Shown here: piece by piece, positions 1 to 63,856 of the stretch
Numbering within the stretch: the first letter of the stretch is position 1
How the letters are laid out: the number at the start of each line of letters is the position of its first letter
Assembly: GCF_024868665.1 (NCBI RefSeq)
Contig: NC_079898.1
Span: 1,114,015-1,178,014 of the forward strand
Length of the DNA: 64,000 bases
Source: Triplophysa rosa
Taxonomy: Eukaryota > Chordata > Actinopteri > Cypriniformes > Nemacheilidae
Reading direction: 5' to 3'
Program-made: the position numbers and the translations under genes
Notes under the pieces: generated by a model
Told to the model about the DNA's origin: nothing
Database searches by the model: none
Seen by the model: the letters and a program-made list of their open reading frames with translations, nothing else

Positions 1-399
1 TGCTTTCTTGTTCAGTCAATATATTAAGTATAGAGCTGTTGAAATACAGAGTTACGACACTGCCATAGACCTCCATAGTAAGAATGAAATGCAGAAGTAA
101 CTCTTGTCATGGAGCGACCAATAGTTCCAAACACTGCACTGAAGCCCATTCATTTCGGTGTCTCCCAAACTCATTTGGGATCATACATTTTAACTAGTTG
201 GCGGACATATCTTATATTCATATTACTCCCTAGACAAAATGCTGCTATAAATATACTGTAGTCAACGTAGTATTCAGTGTACACAATGTGCAAATATATT
301 TAGCAAAATTTATGCCAATATAGTTGCTGTTGTCTGTTCCGCTAAAATCACTTTAAATTGGTTGACAGCGCTGATTTGTTTGGAACTATTAAGTGCTCC
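1..399. other. AT-rich flank without a gene
   Basis: I see no supported exon, splice pair or transposon end here. Open frames are short and lack any recognisable family. It lies downstream of the 3' end of ppp4r3b. Confidence 0.4.
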
Positions 400-419
400 A
401 TGAACCACATGACCACACC

Positions 420-735
420 GCGGCGAGATCGAGTGGCGTAACGCTGTATTTGGTTTCTCCCAAGGTTTTTTTTTTTCTCCATTTATTCATCATCGGAGTT
501 TGGGTTCCTCGCCACAGCAGTGCAGTGTTGGCTTGCTCACCGGGAGACTGCATTTATTTATTTATTCATTTATTTATTAGATATTATTTATTATAATGAT
601 CTTGCTTGGTCTATAAACACTATGCACTGTGCTGTGTTTTTACCTTTCTGTGTTTTTCTTATTAAAGCTGCTTTGGAACAATGCACATTGTGAAAAGCGC
701 TATATAAATAAAATTGAAGTGAATTGAATATTTCA
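420..735 (+). mobile_element. L2-like LINE or SINE 3' tail
   Basis: The segment passes through a TATTTATT-rich stretch. It ends in a block typical of fish LINE2-type tails: AAAGCTGCTTTGGAACAATG at about 666, then AAAAGCGCTATATAAATAAA, then AATTGAAGTG-like short repeats. No reverse-transcriptase frame is present, so only the 3' end is retained. The family assignment comes from recognising the tail sequence and has not been checked by alignment. Confidence 0.5.
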
Positions 736-1389
736 GCGTGGCATGGAGCATCTTCGTCATCCTCATCTTCATTCCCAGGAAAGGGAATTCCAGTCTCATT
801 TCGCAAGGCTGAATTTGAAGGCTGCACACTGTCTCATTTCAGAAAAGCAAGTAGGACACTCCGAATCTTCCTTCACAGGAATTCGAAGGATGCATGAGGT
901 GTATGAGATAACCCACAATTCTTAGCGTCGCCACGAACCAACGTCTTTATTTGTTTAAACGGCAGCAGATCCACATTCTGCACATACACATCATTTGCCT
1001 AGCTGGGAACAACATTGCGACATTACATAAGATGAATTTCAATTGAAAATATTATTCTTAAAGGCAGAGTAGGCGATCCTGTCAAGAAACACTTTTGTTA
1101 TGCTGGTTAAAAGTCTCTTCACATCCTGATAGCAATCAATAAGTAAAGTGGTCCAATAATATCATCTGTGGAAGGCGTAGGACCAAAAAACGTTTGCCCA
1201 ATCATTGCTCTTGGTCCGAATGTGATGATACGTCATGTGTACTTTTTGAGTCCACTTATTTTTATAATGGCAGACTGGGTGATTGAAAGAGTGCCCTTTT
1301 GTGGATCTGTACAGCACTCCAACTGGTGATCGTGACATAGCCCCCCCCCCGAATGTGCGGCTTCCAGACGCTCCACAGATTTGAACAGA

Positions 1390-1670
1390 AGGGTGGTGGA
1401 GCGGATGCGGAGCAGGGGAAGGTTTGGCAGGCCCGGACCATGGAATGGCACGGGAGGCAGAGGCAAAGTGGCAGGAGGGGGCCAGGGCTGAGCTGAAGGC
1501 GGGGGCCAGGGCTGAGCTGAAGGTGGAGGCCAGGGCGTAGCTGGAGGCAGCGGCCACAGAGGAGTCAGCAGAACTGACGGCAGGGACCAGAGCAGAGCCA
1601 GAGGCGGAGCTGATGGAACTGGAGGCGGCAGTCTGGGTGGAGTCAGCAGAGCTGGAGGCAGCGAAAACTA
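1390..1670. repeat. Degenerate purine-rich tandem repeat
   Basis: Units of roughly 24 bases built around GGCCAGGGCTGAGCTGAAGG recur and decay into GGAGGCAGCGG and GGCAGTCTGG variants. The alanine- and serine-rich frame read antisense across it is a consequence of the repeat and is not credible as a gene. Confidence 0.55.
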
Positions 1671-1689
1671 AGAGATAGCCATGAAGAAT

Positions 1690-1709
1690 ATATATATATA
1701 TATATATAT
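1690..1709. repeat. (TA)n microsatellite
   Basis: About ten TA units follow AAGAA, in an AT-rich stretch. Confidence 0.8.
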
Positions 1710-2129
1710 TAAATATCAGTTTAAAATATAAGTTTAAAAATACTTATATATAGTAGCCTACATATATCTAAACTATCTTTATATTTAATAGCGTTTATAG
1801 TTTTAGAAATGTATAAATTCAATTACACAATATTTATGTTTTTTAACTTAGCAGCACTTCATGCACCGATGCAGATTTAAATCTTTTTATCAAAAAACCC
1901 GATTTATAAAGCCGTTTCACGGTCAAAACCTTTAAACTTTTTAACAGTTTCATGGCGACTCGTGAAATCTGTGATCCTTTGGCATTGTTTCATGTTGTTC
2001 CTGTGAGTGAGCGCTAACTCTGGGTAACTTTGGGAGGTTGATTAAACTTACTCTTCAAATGGGTTCTGGAACCGACACACCCAGAGTAAGCAAGGTTTGG
2101 GTTAATCAACCCATAGTTCAGGGTTTAGC

Positions 2130-2645
2130 TGACAGTAAGTTAACCTGCTTTCTGGAATGCACCCCTGGTTGAACCTGATAAAAGCAAAATTAAGGCAATT
2201 GTGGACATGCCGAGTCCAGTGGACAAGAAAGGGGTGCTGAGAATAATGGGAATGGTGAACTTCATTGTCAAATTCATTCCAAACCTCGCCGCAAAAACTG
2301 CTAGCCTTAGAGTCATAAAAATGAGTTCAAGTGGAGAAGTAAACATGAGCAGGAATGAAAAATGCTCAAATCAACGCTGACGAAAGAACCAGTTCTCACC
2401 TACTTTGATCCATCTAAGACTATGAAGATCTCTACGGACGCATCAAAGGATGGATTCGGCGCTGTCTTGCTCCAAGCATATTCCGATGGCTGGAAACCCA
2501 TAGCCTATGCCTCTAGGACTATGACAGTCTGAGTGTAGATACGCTCAGATTGAAAAGGAGTGTCTCGGGCTTGTCTTTTGATTTGAAAAGTTTCATGACT
2601 ATGTCTATGGCTTACCATCATTTGCAGCAGAAACGGATCATCATC
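2130..2645 (+). pseudogene. Decayed Ty3/gypsy pol fragment (RT thumb and RNase H)
   Basis: Read on the plus strand with frame changes, this encodes the end of a gypsy reverse transcriptase and the start of RNase H. Blocks that can be read include KIKAIVDMPSPVDKKGV, NFIVKFIPNLAAKTA, a TYFDPSK-like segment, and a KISTDASKDGFGAVLLQA-like segment carrying the first RNase H aspartate. Then come KPIAYASRTM and the YAQIEKECLGLVF and FHDYVYGLPSF motifs. Several stops and frameshifts break it and no LTR is visible on either side, so this is an old dead copy. Confidence 0.85.
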
Positions 2646-2649
2646 TAGA

Positions 2650-3090
2650 TGATGTCTGTATGATGTTTATGATTAAGAAAGAGCAGTTTTACACCCAATC
2701 TAGCAGATGTTTTTAAACAGCAGTTGTTTTCCAGATCTTCATATCTTTAGCAGACATCTTACAGACATACCTGTACTTTCTGGGATGGGTCTGCGTGTCA
2801 GCTGATGAATAACATGGACAACACCTCATCTATCCACAGACATCCTTGCTTTTCCTTGCCATCGTGCTCGTTGTACTAGCCGGTCTGTGACTAGCGACCA
2901 CTGCTCCAGGAACAACCAACTTGTAAGCATGCGCACTATAACTGTTACCATTATGCGCATGGCCGTACAATGGCGTGCCTGAACCGTCATGTGACCAGCA
3001 TCTGGTCTAAAACGTGTGTGGAAACGGCAGTATAAACAAGGATCATTTTCATTTTAAAGGCACCAGTATAAACACCACCTTAATATTCAC
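2650..3090. other. Unassigned spacer
   Basis: No exon or clear transposon end is seen. The composition is mixed with no long frame. Confidence 0.3.
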
Positions 3091-3104
3091 AGGGACTGTT
3101 TAAC

Positions 3105-3425
3105 CTAGGGTGACCACACGTGCCATTTTTCCCAGATACGAACATGTTCCAAATTTTGTAAGAGGCGTTACATTTCACACGCTTGCAGTATTCGACCAAT
3201 CACTACACCCTGGTTAACTGGCCAATCATAGCACACCTCGCTTTTCAGAGCCATGAGCTTTGTAAAAAAATCTGTGTTTCAGAGAGGCGGGGCAAAGAGG
3301 AGATACAAACATGCACAGTATGTGGAAAATACAGCGTCTTTGAACCTTAAATCGTGTATACACATTACATCTAAAACAAACGATAATGTTCGTTTTAGCC
3401 CTGTCATATGACCCCTTTAAGAGAA
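3105..3425. mobile_element. MITE-like repeat, family A, uninterrupted copy
   Basis: This segment is the reverse complement of the repeat at 16600-16812 plus 17567-17590. Shared words include GGTTAACTGGCCAATCATAG, CTTTTCAGAGCCATGAGCTT and CCCTGTCATATGACCCCTTT. The outer end is TCATATGACCCCTTTAA-like, common in fish non-autonomous DNA elements. It has no coding capacity. This copy lacks the hAT insertion found in its sister. Confidence 0.7.
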
Positions 3426-4876
3426 ATAAATGTTAATTTTATAAATGTTTTTAACTAAAATGTGAGAACTTTGATGACGTATGCGGTGGACAAGCGTGAC
3501 CTCCGGAGGACGCACCCGAAATCACATGTTATGTTCATGTTACAGTTATTACAGTCATGTTTACGTACAATAACAGATCCACTCTGATGCAGCGAGCACA
3601 GTCATCAGCACAGAGCAGCAGGGCCAAAGCAAAACCTATGTAAAGAAATGAAGTCTGTATAACTGCCATTTTGTTTTTCAAATTCAAATTCTCCACACAT
3701 TTAAGACATTAATAAAAACAGCATCCATTTCATGTTCCCACTTTCCCCACTACCACTGTGCTTTTTTATTAAATGTAATGATTAAATCCCTCAAAATCCT
3801 GGGTGACTCCATATCCCATCTTTCCTTTCAATATTTTTTTTCCATATTCATGTTCATACGAGACATTCCCACGTGAACATGTCAGGACACGCCCTGGGGC
3901 AGGCTCCCCTGGGTGGAAAACCGCTAGCATATTGGCAGAGGAGAATAGGAGAAACAAAGAAACCGGGACTAAAACACGCAAGCAGCTGGACTCGACGGTG
4001 ATCCTTACGACTTTCCTACGATTTACAAAGGAATCAGGTGTTCCTGGATGCTGAAATGTTGCGCGGAACTGCGTTTCCTGATAATGTAAGCAGTAATTTT
4101 GCTGAGTGTTTTGCCACCCACAGGGGTGCGCTCACGTGGTAAAGTGACGACACGTCCATACCCTCCATAAAAACCTTCTGCTTAAGTTGCTAATCAATGA
4201 CTTGAATCTTTTGTTTAATTCAGGACTAAATTTAATCTGAAAACTGTAAAAATTGTAAATTTATACAAATGGTATTTAACGAAAATGTGCTGGTAGGAAA
4301 TTGTACAAAAAATGAAGAAAAATGATTTTAATATTTAAATCTAAACATTTTAAAACATGCGCCTGTCAAGTCCAATTTTGATCGATGAACACAACTGCTG
4401 ATAAGCCTTATAAACATCCTTATTGATGATGATGACGATGACGATGATACGTCCGACTGCAGTACAGTATTGTCATCAGTCCACCCCCCGAGGAGAGGAG
4501 CAAAAAAATAATCATCATTTCATATTTTCAACATTGCCACTTCTTTATATTACAGACATTCCGGCTCTGATGTGGAACAGACACGACACTGGCCGGATCT
4601 CCTGTTATTATTACTGAAAAAAAAAAACATTCAAGACACATGATTTAAAAGGAGGAAATGAACACGGCACAGTACTTTATGACCGATGTCACTTTTACAG
4701 CCCCACAGTGTGTGAGCCAATCAGCATTCAGTACTGGGACTAGTCCTGCTAGCCTGTGCGGCTGTCCCATCGGCTCCTGCAGCATGACTGCTGCTGTCAT
4801 TGGCTTATTGAAAAGGAAAGGGATGAGCGCCTCTGCTTCAGGTGAGGTAGAGACTGAGAGACAATGGAAACAGGCC
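3426..4876 (-). other. 3' flank and probable 3' UTR of ppp4r3b
   Basis: On the minus strand this lies immediately downstream of the ppp4r3b stop codon. Candidate poly(A) signals are ATTAAA-type sites near 4230 and 4215 and an AATAAA near 3770. The sequence does not say which is used. It also holds a GATGAT repeat near 4425-4450. No second gene is supported; the frames here are short and unlike any family I know. Confidence 0.35.
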
Positions 4877-45244
<40,368 letters not shown>

Positions 45245-45829
45245 CTTCACCACAATCAACTAACTTAACAACACCGGCACAACTTAAACGCTATTAGCAG
45301 TCATATTCAGCAGCCGGAAAAACCATCACGGTCTCTCAGTCACCGTTACCTCACTAAATAACGTTAAATAACCCAAACCCCAACCTCAGCTTACTAACAA
45401 CAACACGAGTTTACCTATAAAATCACCGCGATCTTCAGACAGCTAACTTAACCCGATCTCATCCACACCGGCCTTCAGACCTCAGAAAACAAACACGTTC
45501 GCTGAATTGTTTATCAACGTTGACCTTTAAACTGTCTTATCAAAATATCTCTTCATTCTCTTTAAAATCTTCACCCGAATATTCATCCACACAAACACTT
45601 TTTGGTTGACCTTAACGTAAATCTCAAGAAAACCGGCGCAGGAAAGCCTTACTGACTGCAGTACATAAACTGATCGAGAGAATAAAAGCGTACGCACACA
45701 CTATATTACAAACGAGACGATGCGCGCGCTCACTGACGTTACACTTCTATTGTCTCATTTAGATGCGTGTAAATTTCATCTGGTTTAATCATCACAGTAT
45801 TTCTGTGAGTGTTTGTCTATCTTTCGATC
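45245..45829 (-). promoter_or_regulatory. Probable 5' region of ppp4r3b
   Basis: This lies directly upstream of the start codon and is richer in CpG than the introns around 45650-45730 (GCGTACGCAC, GATGCGCGCGC). No TATA box at a convincing place. The transcription start cannot be fixed from the sequence. Confidence 0.4.
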
Positions 45830-45943
45830 GCCGCCATCTTGCATTTCTTGCACCTGATCGTCGGTTAGTGAGATGCCCCGGGGTTTCCGTGCACGGGCTA
45901 CGGCAGCCGTTTCAGGACACGCACACAAAACATCAGTTACCAT
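45785..45943 (-). CDS. Small unassigned frame, 52 aa, strong start context
   Basis: ATG in GTCACCATGG, a near-ideal Kozak context, opens 52 codons (MVTDVLCACPETAAVARARK, then PRGISLTDDQVQEMQ). A possible donor CAG|GTGCAAG at 45854 could make it a 30-codon first exon, but I found no partner exon. I recognise no family. It could be a 5' leader frame of ppp4r3b or chance. Confidence 0.25.
   Translation of the reverse strand: MVTDVLCACPETAAVARARKPRGISLTDDQVQEMQDGGDRKIDKHSQKYCDD
45830..45841 (-). promoter_or_regulatory. YY1 / TISU-like motif CAAGATGGCGGC
   Basis: The minus-strand 12-mer matches the YY1-binding, start-proximal motif found at many vertebrate housekeeping promoters. It lies 586 bases above the ppp4r3b start codon and would place a 6-residue upstream frame (ATGGCGGCG...TAG) if transcribed. 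Confidence 0.5.
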
Positions 45944-46025
45944 GGTGACAGCAGGCTTGTTCGACTTCACGCTGCACGCAAAACCGGAGGCGGCAATTCT
46001 AGGGACCTCATTTCTAGGACCCAAG

Positions 46026-46182
46026 GTCTGTGTCCGAAATAGCCCCCTATGATGGGATCAGAATTGTTGCAATATTTGAGGGGACATGCATTTTTAGTGG
46101 TGTCCGAATTCATAGTAAACATTATTGAGTGCACTCATTCAATCCCATGGTGCATAATAACGAGGGCACAACCGATGTCCCA
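46026..46182. mobile_element. Fish MITE remnant
   Basis: CTGTGTCCGAAATAGCCCCC and GTGTCCGAATTCATAGTAAA are phrases of a common fish MITE with GTGTCCGAA ends. Incomplete. Confidence 0.45.
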
Positions 46183-46486
46183 GCAAACACAGAACGTTCC
46201 TAACGTTAGTTTTTGGTTCCTTTTTGGGAACCAAAAAATAACGTTCTAAGAACTTTTTTCAGGTTTTATTTTTTCCAACCAGAAAATAACGTTCCCAGAA
46301 CGTTGTAGGCTGATTTTTTTTTAAATAACCAGAAAATAACGTTCCCTGATGTTTATTTTTTGGTTATTTTTTGAAACCAGAAAATAACGTTCCATGATGG
46401 TTATTTATTGGTTATTATTTTGCAACCAGAAAATAACGTTCCCTGATGGTTATTTTTTTGCAACCAGAAACCCAGCTAACATTAGC

Positions 46487-47625
46487 TGCGTTTACATGGA
46501 CCAATGTAATCCAATTAAAAATCCAATCCGAATGAAATTTCAGTCGGATTGTATGGCTGGTTTATACCGTTTGTAATCCGCTTGATATGACATGTCACTT
46601 GATCAGATTAAAAACCGAAGTAGGAAATTGTGCGCATGTGCAAAGACGACGCTGGCTCGTACAGACGTAAAGGCGTATGACGCACGGAACGGAGCAGCTG
46701 TTGCTAAATAAACCAAAAACCATAAATCTGACAAAGCGGTACAAATATCCATTGTCATCTCTAAATGAACATATGAATGTTTCTATGCATTTAAAATGTC
46801 TTAACTGATTCCCTGGAGTGAGTTTTTAACCGCAATTTCTCAGTTCCTTTTTTAAACAAGATACATTTGCGGATGTACAAACATACTGTAGGCTAAAATA
46901 TCTAATCATAAAATTTAATCAGTAAACTACTGAATATTTATTTTATTTATCGTTTATTTACATGTGCTTTAGAAGGATTAACTGTTTTCACCATAAGTCG
47001 CTGTAACCACCTTGCTTCATTGATATGTAGACATTATTTTGCGTTTATGAATTGTACATTATTATGCTGGTGTCTGTGACATAAAATAAATACATCTGTG
47101 CTTATAACATTGTTTGAGTAGCCGTTTTGTGAATATTATATTTATAATTATTATGTCTCTGTTTACCGTTAATGCTGATATATGAATCAGCATATTATCA
47201 TTTCTAAAGTTTGGTATTTGTTGTTGCTAAACATTTATTTTAATTATTGTTTGCCTGCAGACGCTCTGGTGGGTGTTGGTAGTTTTGTCATGGTTTACCA
47301 TGGTAAAACCGCATCTGATGAGCTCGTGCTTCATTGGCACGAGACATACTGTATCTCTGCCTTTATAGCCTAAACTGTAAATTTTTTTCGTGCCGTTTGT
47401 AAAATAAAATATACACAACATGTGCTTTAAAACACGGTTTTAGTGGGTTATTTAGGTGAACACTTGTGCAGTGTGCGCATGTCAGCAGATTATATCGGAT
47501 TTGAAGCTTGTCATGTAAACACGCACATCGATCAGATCACTTAAATTTACATTTAATGTAAACACTACATTCAGATTGCACAATCTGAATAAATTCAATC
47601 CGATGAGTTCATGTAAACGCAGCTA
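46487..47625. mobile_element. Nested element with TTAGCTGCGTTTACATG ends
   Basis: Left TTAGCTGCGTTTACATGGAC and right CATGTAAACGCAGCTAA are inverted repeats. Subterminal AATCCAATCCGAATG / ATTCAGATTGCACAATCTGA blocks recur. It interrupts the AACGTT array. No coding frame. Confidence 0.75.
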
Positions 47626-47811
47626 ATTTTTGGTTCCCCACAACGTTCCCTAACGTTAGTTTTTAGTTCCCAGAACGTTTTTTTTTTTAGGTTCGGTTTT
47701 GGTTCTCCAGGAAAGTTTTCTTTACAGAAATAGAACGTTAGTTTCTGGTTCCGATAACGTTCTGGGTAACCAAACACTATTGTTAGGGGAACGTTCCCAG
47801 AACGTTAGCCT

Positions 47812-48670
47812 AAAATATTTTTCTCGGGTCCGTTTGGCCTCACTACACGATAGTAATAAATACATCCATGCTGTGTTTTTATCCATCACTTGTCTAATCT
47901 AATTAAAATACATCACCCCACACAATATGGAGGATGAAATCAATGCATTAGATTATTCTTTTAGCCTAATAATTCCTTTTTCATTGCTGAAGTAGCCTAA
48001 TTTTCGATTTAAACAGCACATTATATCATTTCTATTAAAACCACACTGTGTGTAGGCCTAACGTTACCTCAACATCAGACATTATAGATATTTAAATAAA
48101 ATAACCAATGACCTCAACACAATATTTAAAGCAGATTTTTATTGACAGAAGAATAAACATTTAATTATCTTCAGGCTAACAATATTCTTGTCTCATCGCT
48201 ACAGCGCGGCTCCGTCTTTAGATATAACAATCAAAAGCCCTGAGTTTCAGTCCTTTCATCATGGTCTGTTGATTTAGATGTGTCAAATCAATCGAAAATC
48301 ACGAAAATATAAGTTTACTCTCAAATCTGTACGTTTTTAAATAAAAAAATAAAATAAATAAACCGCTAAACTAATGTGTTAGTGGGTGAGGTAAAACGAA
48401 ACGACCGTTATTTTTTAAATGATGGGAGTGCGCGGCAGTCAGAGCGTATGCACGTGCTCGAGCGCACACACATACAGTAACAGACAACCACACTAAAGAA
48501 ATACACATGGATTTATATGATTGTATTTTCATTTAGCTTAACTAGTTTATTATTTTCAGCCATTAAAGGACACATTTATTAATTTCATTTGGTCAGTATA
48601 ACATGTGTTAATGCAATCTTATAATTTCTGTATTGCACATGTCACTGACGTTTACCAGTTTTGACTATTT
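47812..48670. other. Interior of the foldback-like element
   Basis: AT-rich with no gene supported. Confidence 0.35.
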
Positions 48671-49110
48671 TTACCATTAAAAAATAACCAAAAAAGAACC
48701 ATCAGGGAACGTTATTTTCTGGTTTCAAAAAAAGAACCAACAGGGAACGTTGTTTTCTGGTTATTTTCTGGTTGCAAAAATAACCAATAAATTACCATCA
48801 GAGAACGTTAGTTTCTGGTGATTTTCTGGTTTAAAAAAATAACCATCAGGGAACATTATTTTCTGGTTGCAAATAAATAACCATCAGGGAACGTTGTTTT
48901 CTGGTTATTTTCTGGTTGCAAAAAATAACCAATAAATAACCATAAGAGAACATTATTTTTGGTTATTTTTAAAAAACCAGCCTGCAACGTTCTGGGAACG
49001 TTATTTTCTGGTTGCAAAAAAAATACAACCTGAAAAGAACGTTCTTAGAACGTTTTGGTTCCCCCAAAAAATAACCTAAAGGGAACCAAAAACTAAGGTT
49101 AGGGGAACTG

Positions 49111-49380
49111 GTTTTATTTTCTCTTAACGCGCACATTTATCATTGTTTTTAATTCCTTTCTTGACCTAATTATTATTGAAAGTGTTTGTGTATTTTGAAT
49201 GATAATAATAAACACATGCAGTACTTTTGTCCACTTTGACAGACATCATGCAAGTGTCTTTGGGGACTTTTATTTTGAATGTAAGCGCCGCGCTGTTTTC
49301 CTGTGAGTGTTCGGTACTGTAGCTGCGTTCACACACATGTGTCAGCTCGTAGATTTGTGTGCGTGGTGTGTTAGCTTGTC
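49111..49380 (+). promoter_or_regulatory. Probable 5' flank and leader of pnpt1
   Basis: Lies directly upstream of the pnpt1 start. Contains AATGTAAGCGCCGCGCTG and a few CpGs but no clear TATA box or initiator. The transcription start is not resolved. Confidence 0.4.
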
Positions 49381-61943
<12,563 letters not shown>

Positions 61944-62192
61944 GTACCACGGTTCACCACGCTGAACATCATTTATTATTAGTATTAGTATTATTGAGCT
62001 TAAAAAGAAGATGTCTGTAGTGCCATCACACTGATCACAATGACATTTCTGAGAGCAGAAGAGAAACTGATTCTCGCTGTATGACGGGATCTCGAAGGTC
62101 TTCCATTTTCTTGAGTTAGGCTGAGCGGACTTCGGTTGCCTCACCAATGTGCTAGAATACTTCTGGTACGTACAAGAAGAAAGCAGGTACAA
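61944..62192. other. pnpt1 intron 25, unassigned
   Basis: A TTATTAGTATTAGTATTATT run, then repeat-like DNA (TTCTCGCTGTATGACGGGAT) whose family I cannot name. Confidence 0.3.
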
Positions 62193-62306
62193 CCCTGTTG
62201 AAAAAAACTGCATATGCTGGTTTGTGCTGGTTTATGCTGGTCATGTGCTGGTCAAACCAGCATCAAAACATACCTAACCCAGCATATGCTAGTTTTTTCA
62301 ACAGGG
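62193..62306. mobile_element. Fish MITE, copy 2 (CCCTGTTGAAAAAA ends)
   Basis: Begins CCCTGTTGAAAAAAACTGCA and ends AGTTTTTTCAACAGGG around TGCTGGTTTATGCTGGT units. Short form of the element at 41577-41764. Confidence 0.9.
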
Positions 62307-62444
62307 GAGTTCTTGGAATTTCAAAATCCCTGGTAGCCCTTTGGGCAGACACTCTTCAGATGTTGGTTGCCCGAAAACAATTGAACTAGCTTTAATATAT
62401 GTAGAAAACTGGATAGGAGTTGAAACAACAATCACATTTCAAAA

Positions 62445-63461
62445 TAGGGCTGCACGATATTGAGAAAATATGCGATTTTGTTGTTGAATATTGTGATAAC
62501 AATATTTTGCGATATAACATTTCCTAGAGAAATGCTATTTTTATTAGCTATTTTTTAAATTATTTATATATGTAATTATCATACTGAAATAAACAGGTAA
62601 TAGATATTCTTCTGATGTAATTAAATCTAATTCAGGCTAAAAAAAACTATCGAGGAAGAGGCAAACATTTAGACTTAACACTACAGTGTGTGTTCAATTC
62701 AAAAGGACTTTTATTTTGACGGGTTTTCTGGGAAGTTTTTGTGTGTTTGCCAATAGCTTCACTAAAACGCTCGTAAAATAAACTCTCAGAACAACTCTGG
62801 AGATGAAGTTCATGTGTTCATATCCTCATACAATGCAGACGCAGATAAATCCTCCACCATCACTAGTGTTGAATGATAAACTGTGCTCATAATTCACTCA
62901 AGACAAGCAGAACAGCCAGATGACATTGAAATAACATACACGCAGCTCTGTCTAATGCACATATTCGTATTATTCTACTGTACATGTATGTCGCAATGTT
63001 GTTGTTCATTTTTTTCAAGGTACTTGTCCGGTCAGGCAAGTAAAATTCTCTCTCACTTGCCCATAGAAAACATTCACTTCTCCCGGACAAGCGTTAATGT
63101 CGAGCCCTGCAAAATATTGCCATATTTCAGACGTAACGTACCGTTCTTTTTAGGCACAAGTTTGTCGCTGTCAATTTCCTCGCTCGTCTCTATTTCTGCC
63201 ATATTTATTTTCCGCTCTCTGCTTTGAGCCGCTAGGTTCACCTTTGGGCCCGCGATCTAGCCAATAGTATAATAGCACCTACTTGGTGGGTATAAAGATA
63301 GTAATGCACCTTCTGATTGGTCCGATTTGGACAATCTAAGCATGCAACACACAAATGATTGACACGTGAAACAAATTTAATTTATCGCAACTCTGCGATA
63401 TGGATATCGCATATACTATTATCGAGATAACGACAATTTCCCGATATATCGTGCAGCTCTA
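62445..63461. mobile_element. Non-autonomous hAT element (1017 bp, intact ends)
   Basis: Ends TAGGGCTGCACGATAT and ATATCGTGCAGCTCTA, identical TTTCAAAA flanks at 62437-62444 and 63462-63469. The interior includes an inverted copy of the CAGGGCTCGACATTAACGC element (ending near 63108) with the module also found at 18885 and 36478. Confidence 0.94.
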
Positions 63462-63469
63462 TTTCAAAA

Positions 63470-63856
63470 CACAAATATCAACATTTGCATATAATATTAT
63501 CATATGACAATCATCACTACAGATATGCATTTGGTTCTAACTAAACTGAAGTTTCTGAACTGTGCTCAATACTAAACTGTGTCAAAGTCTGAGATCTCCT
63601 CTTTCCCAAACGTTTGAAGCAGAGAAGTAAACACATATAGTTTCTTTTTTCCCCAAAGTCGGTTTAGTTCATTCAAAATGGATCCAATTCCACAGCATTC
63701 CCCAATATAAAGCGGATTCAGTTTGATGCTTACCTGTCATCGGATCGTGATCGCGAACAGACGAACAGTGGACGCTCATAGGTTTCCTGCATTTTGGTAC
63801 CCAAACATTGACAAGCATGTTCTTATGTTCTTCAATCCAAGTAAATGGCAGCATCT
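63470..63856. other. pnpt1 intron, unassigned
   Basis: No exon or element end supported. Confidence 0.3.

Larger units (their letters stand above)
46183..49110. mobile_element. Foldback-like element with AACGTT arrays (2.9 kb)
   Basis: Both arms are arrays of GGAACGTTATTTTCTGGTT / AACCAGAAAATAACGTTCC units in opposite orientation (46190-46470 and 48680-49100). Further units lie around 47630-47810. The outer left start is CAGCAAACACAGAACGTTCC. A nested palindromic-ended insert lies at about 46487-47625. No credible coding frame. Confidence 0.75.

Noticed and set aside
1162..1557. 131-codon Ala/Ser-rich antisense frame
   Set aside because: Generated by the purine-rich tandem repeat; no domain and no splice support.
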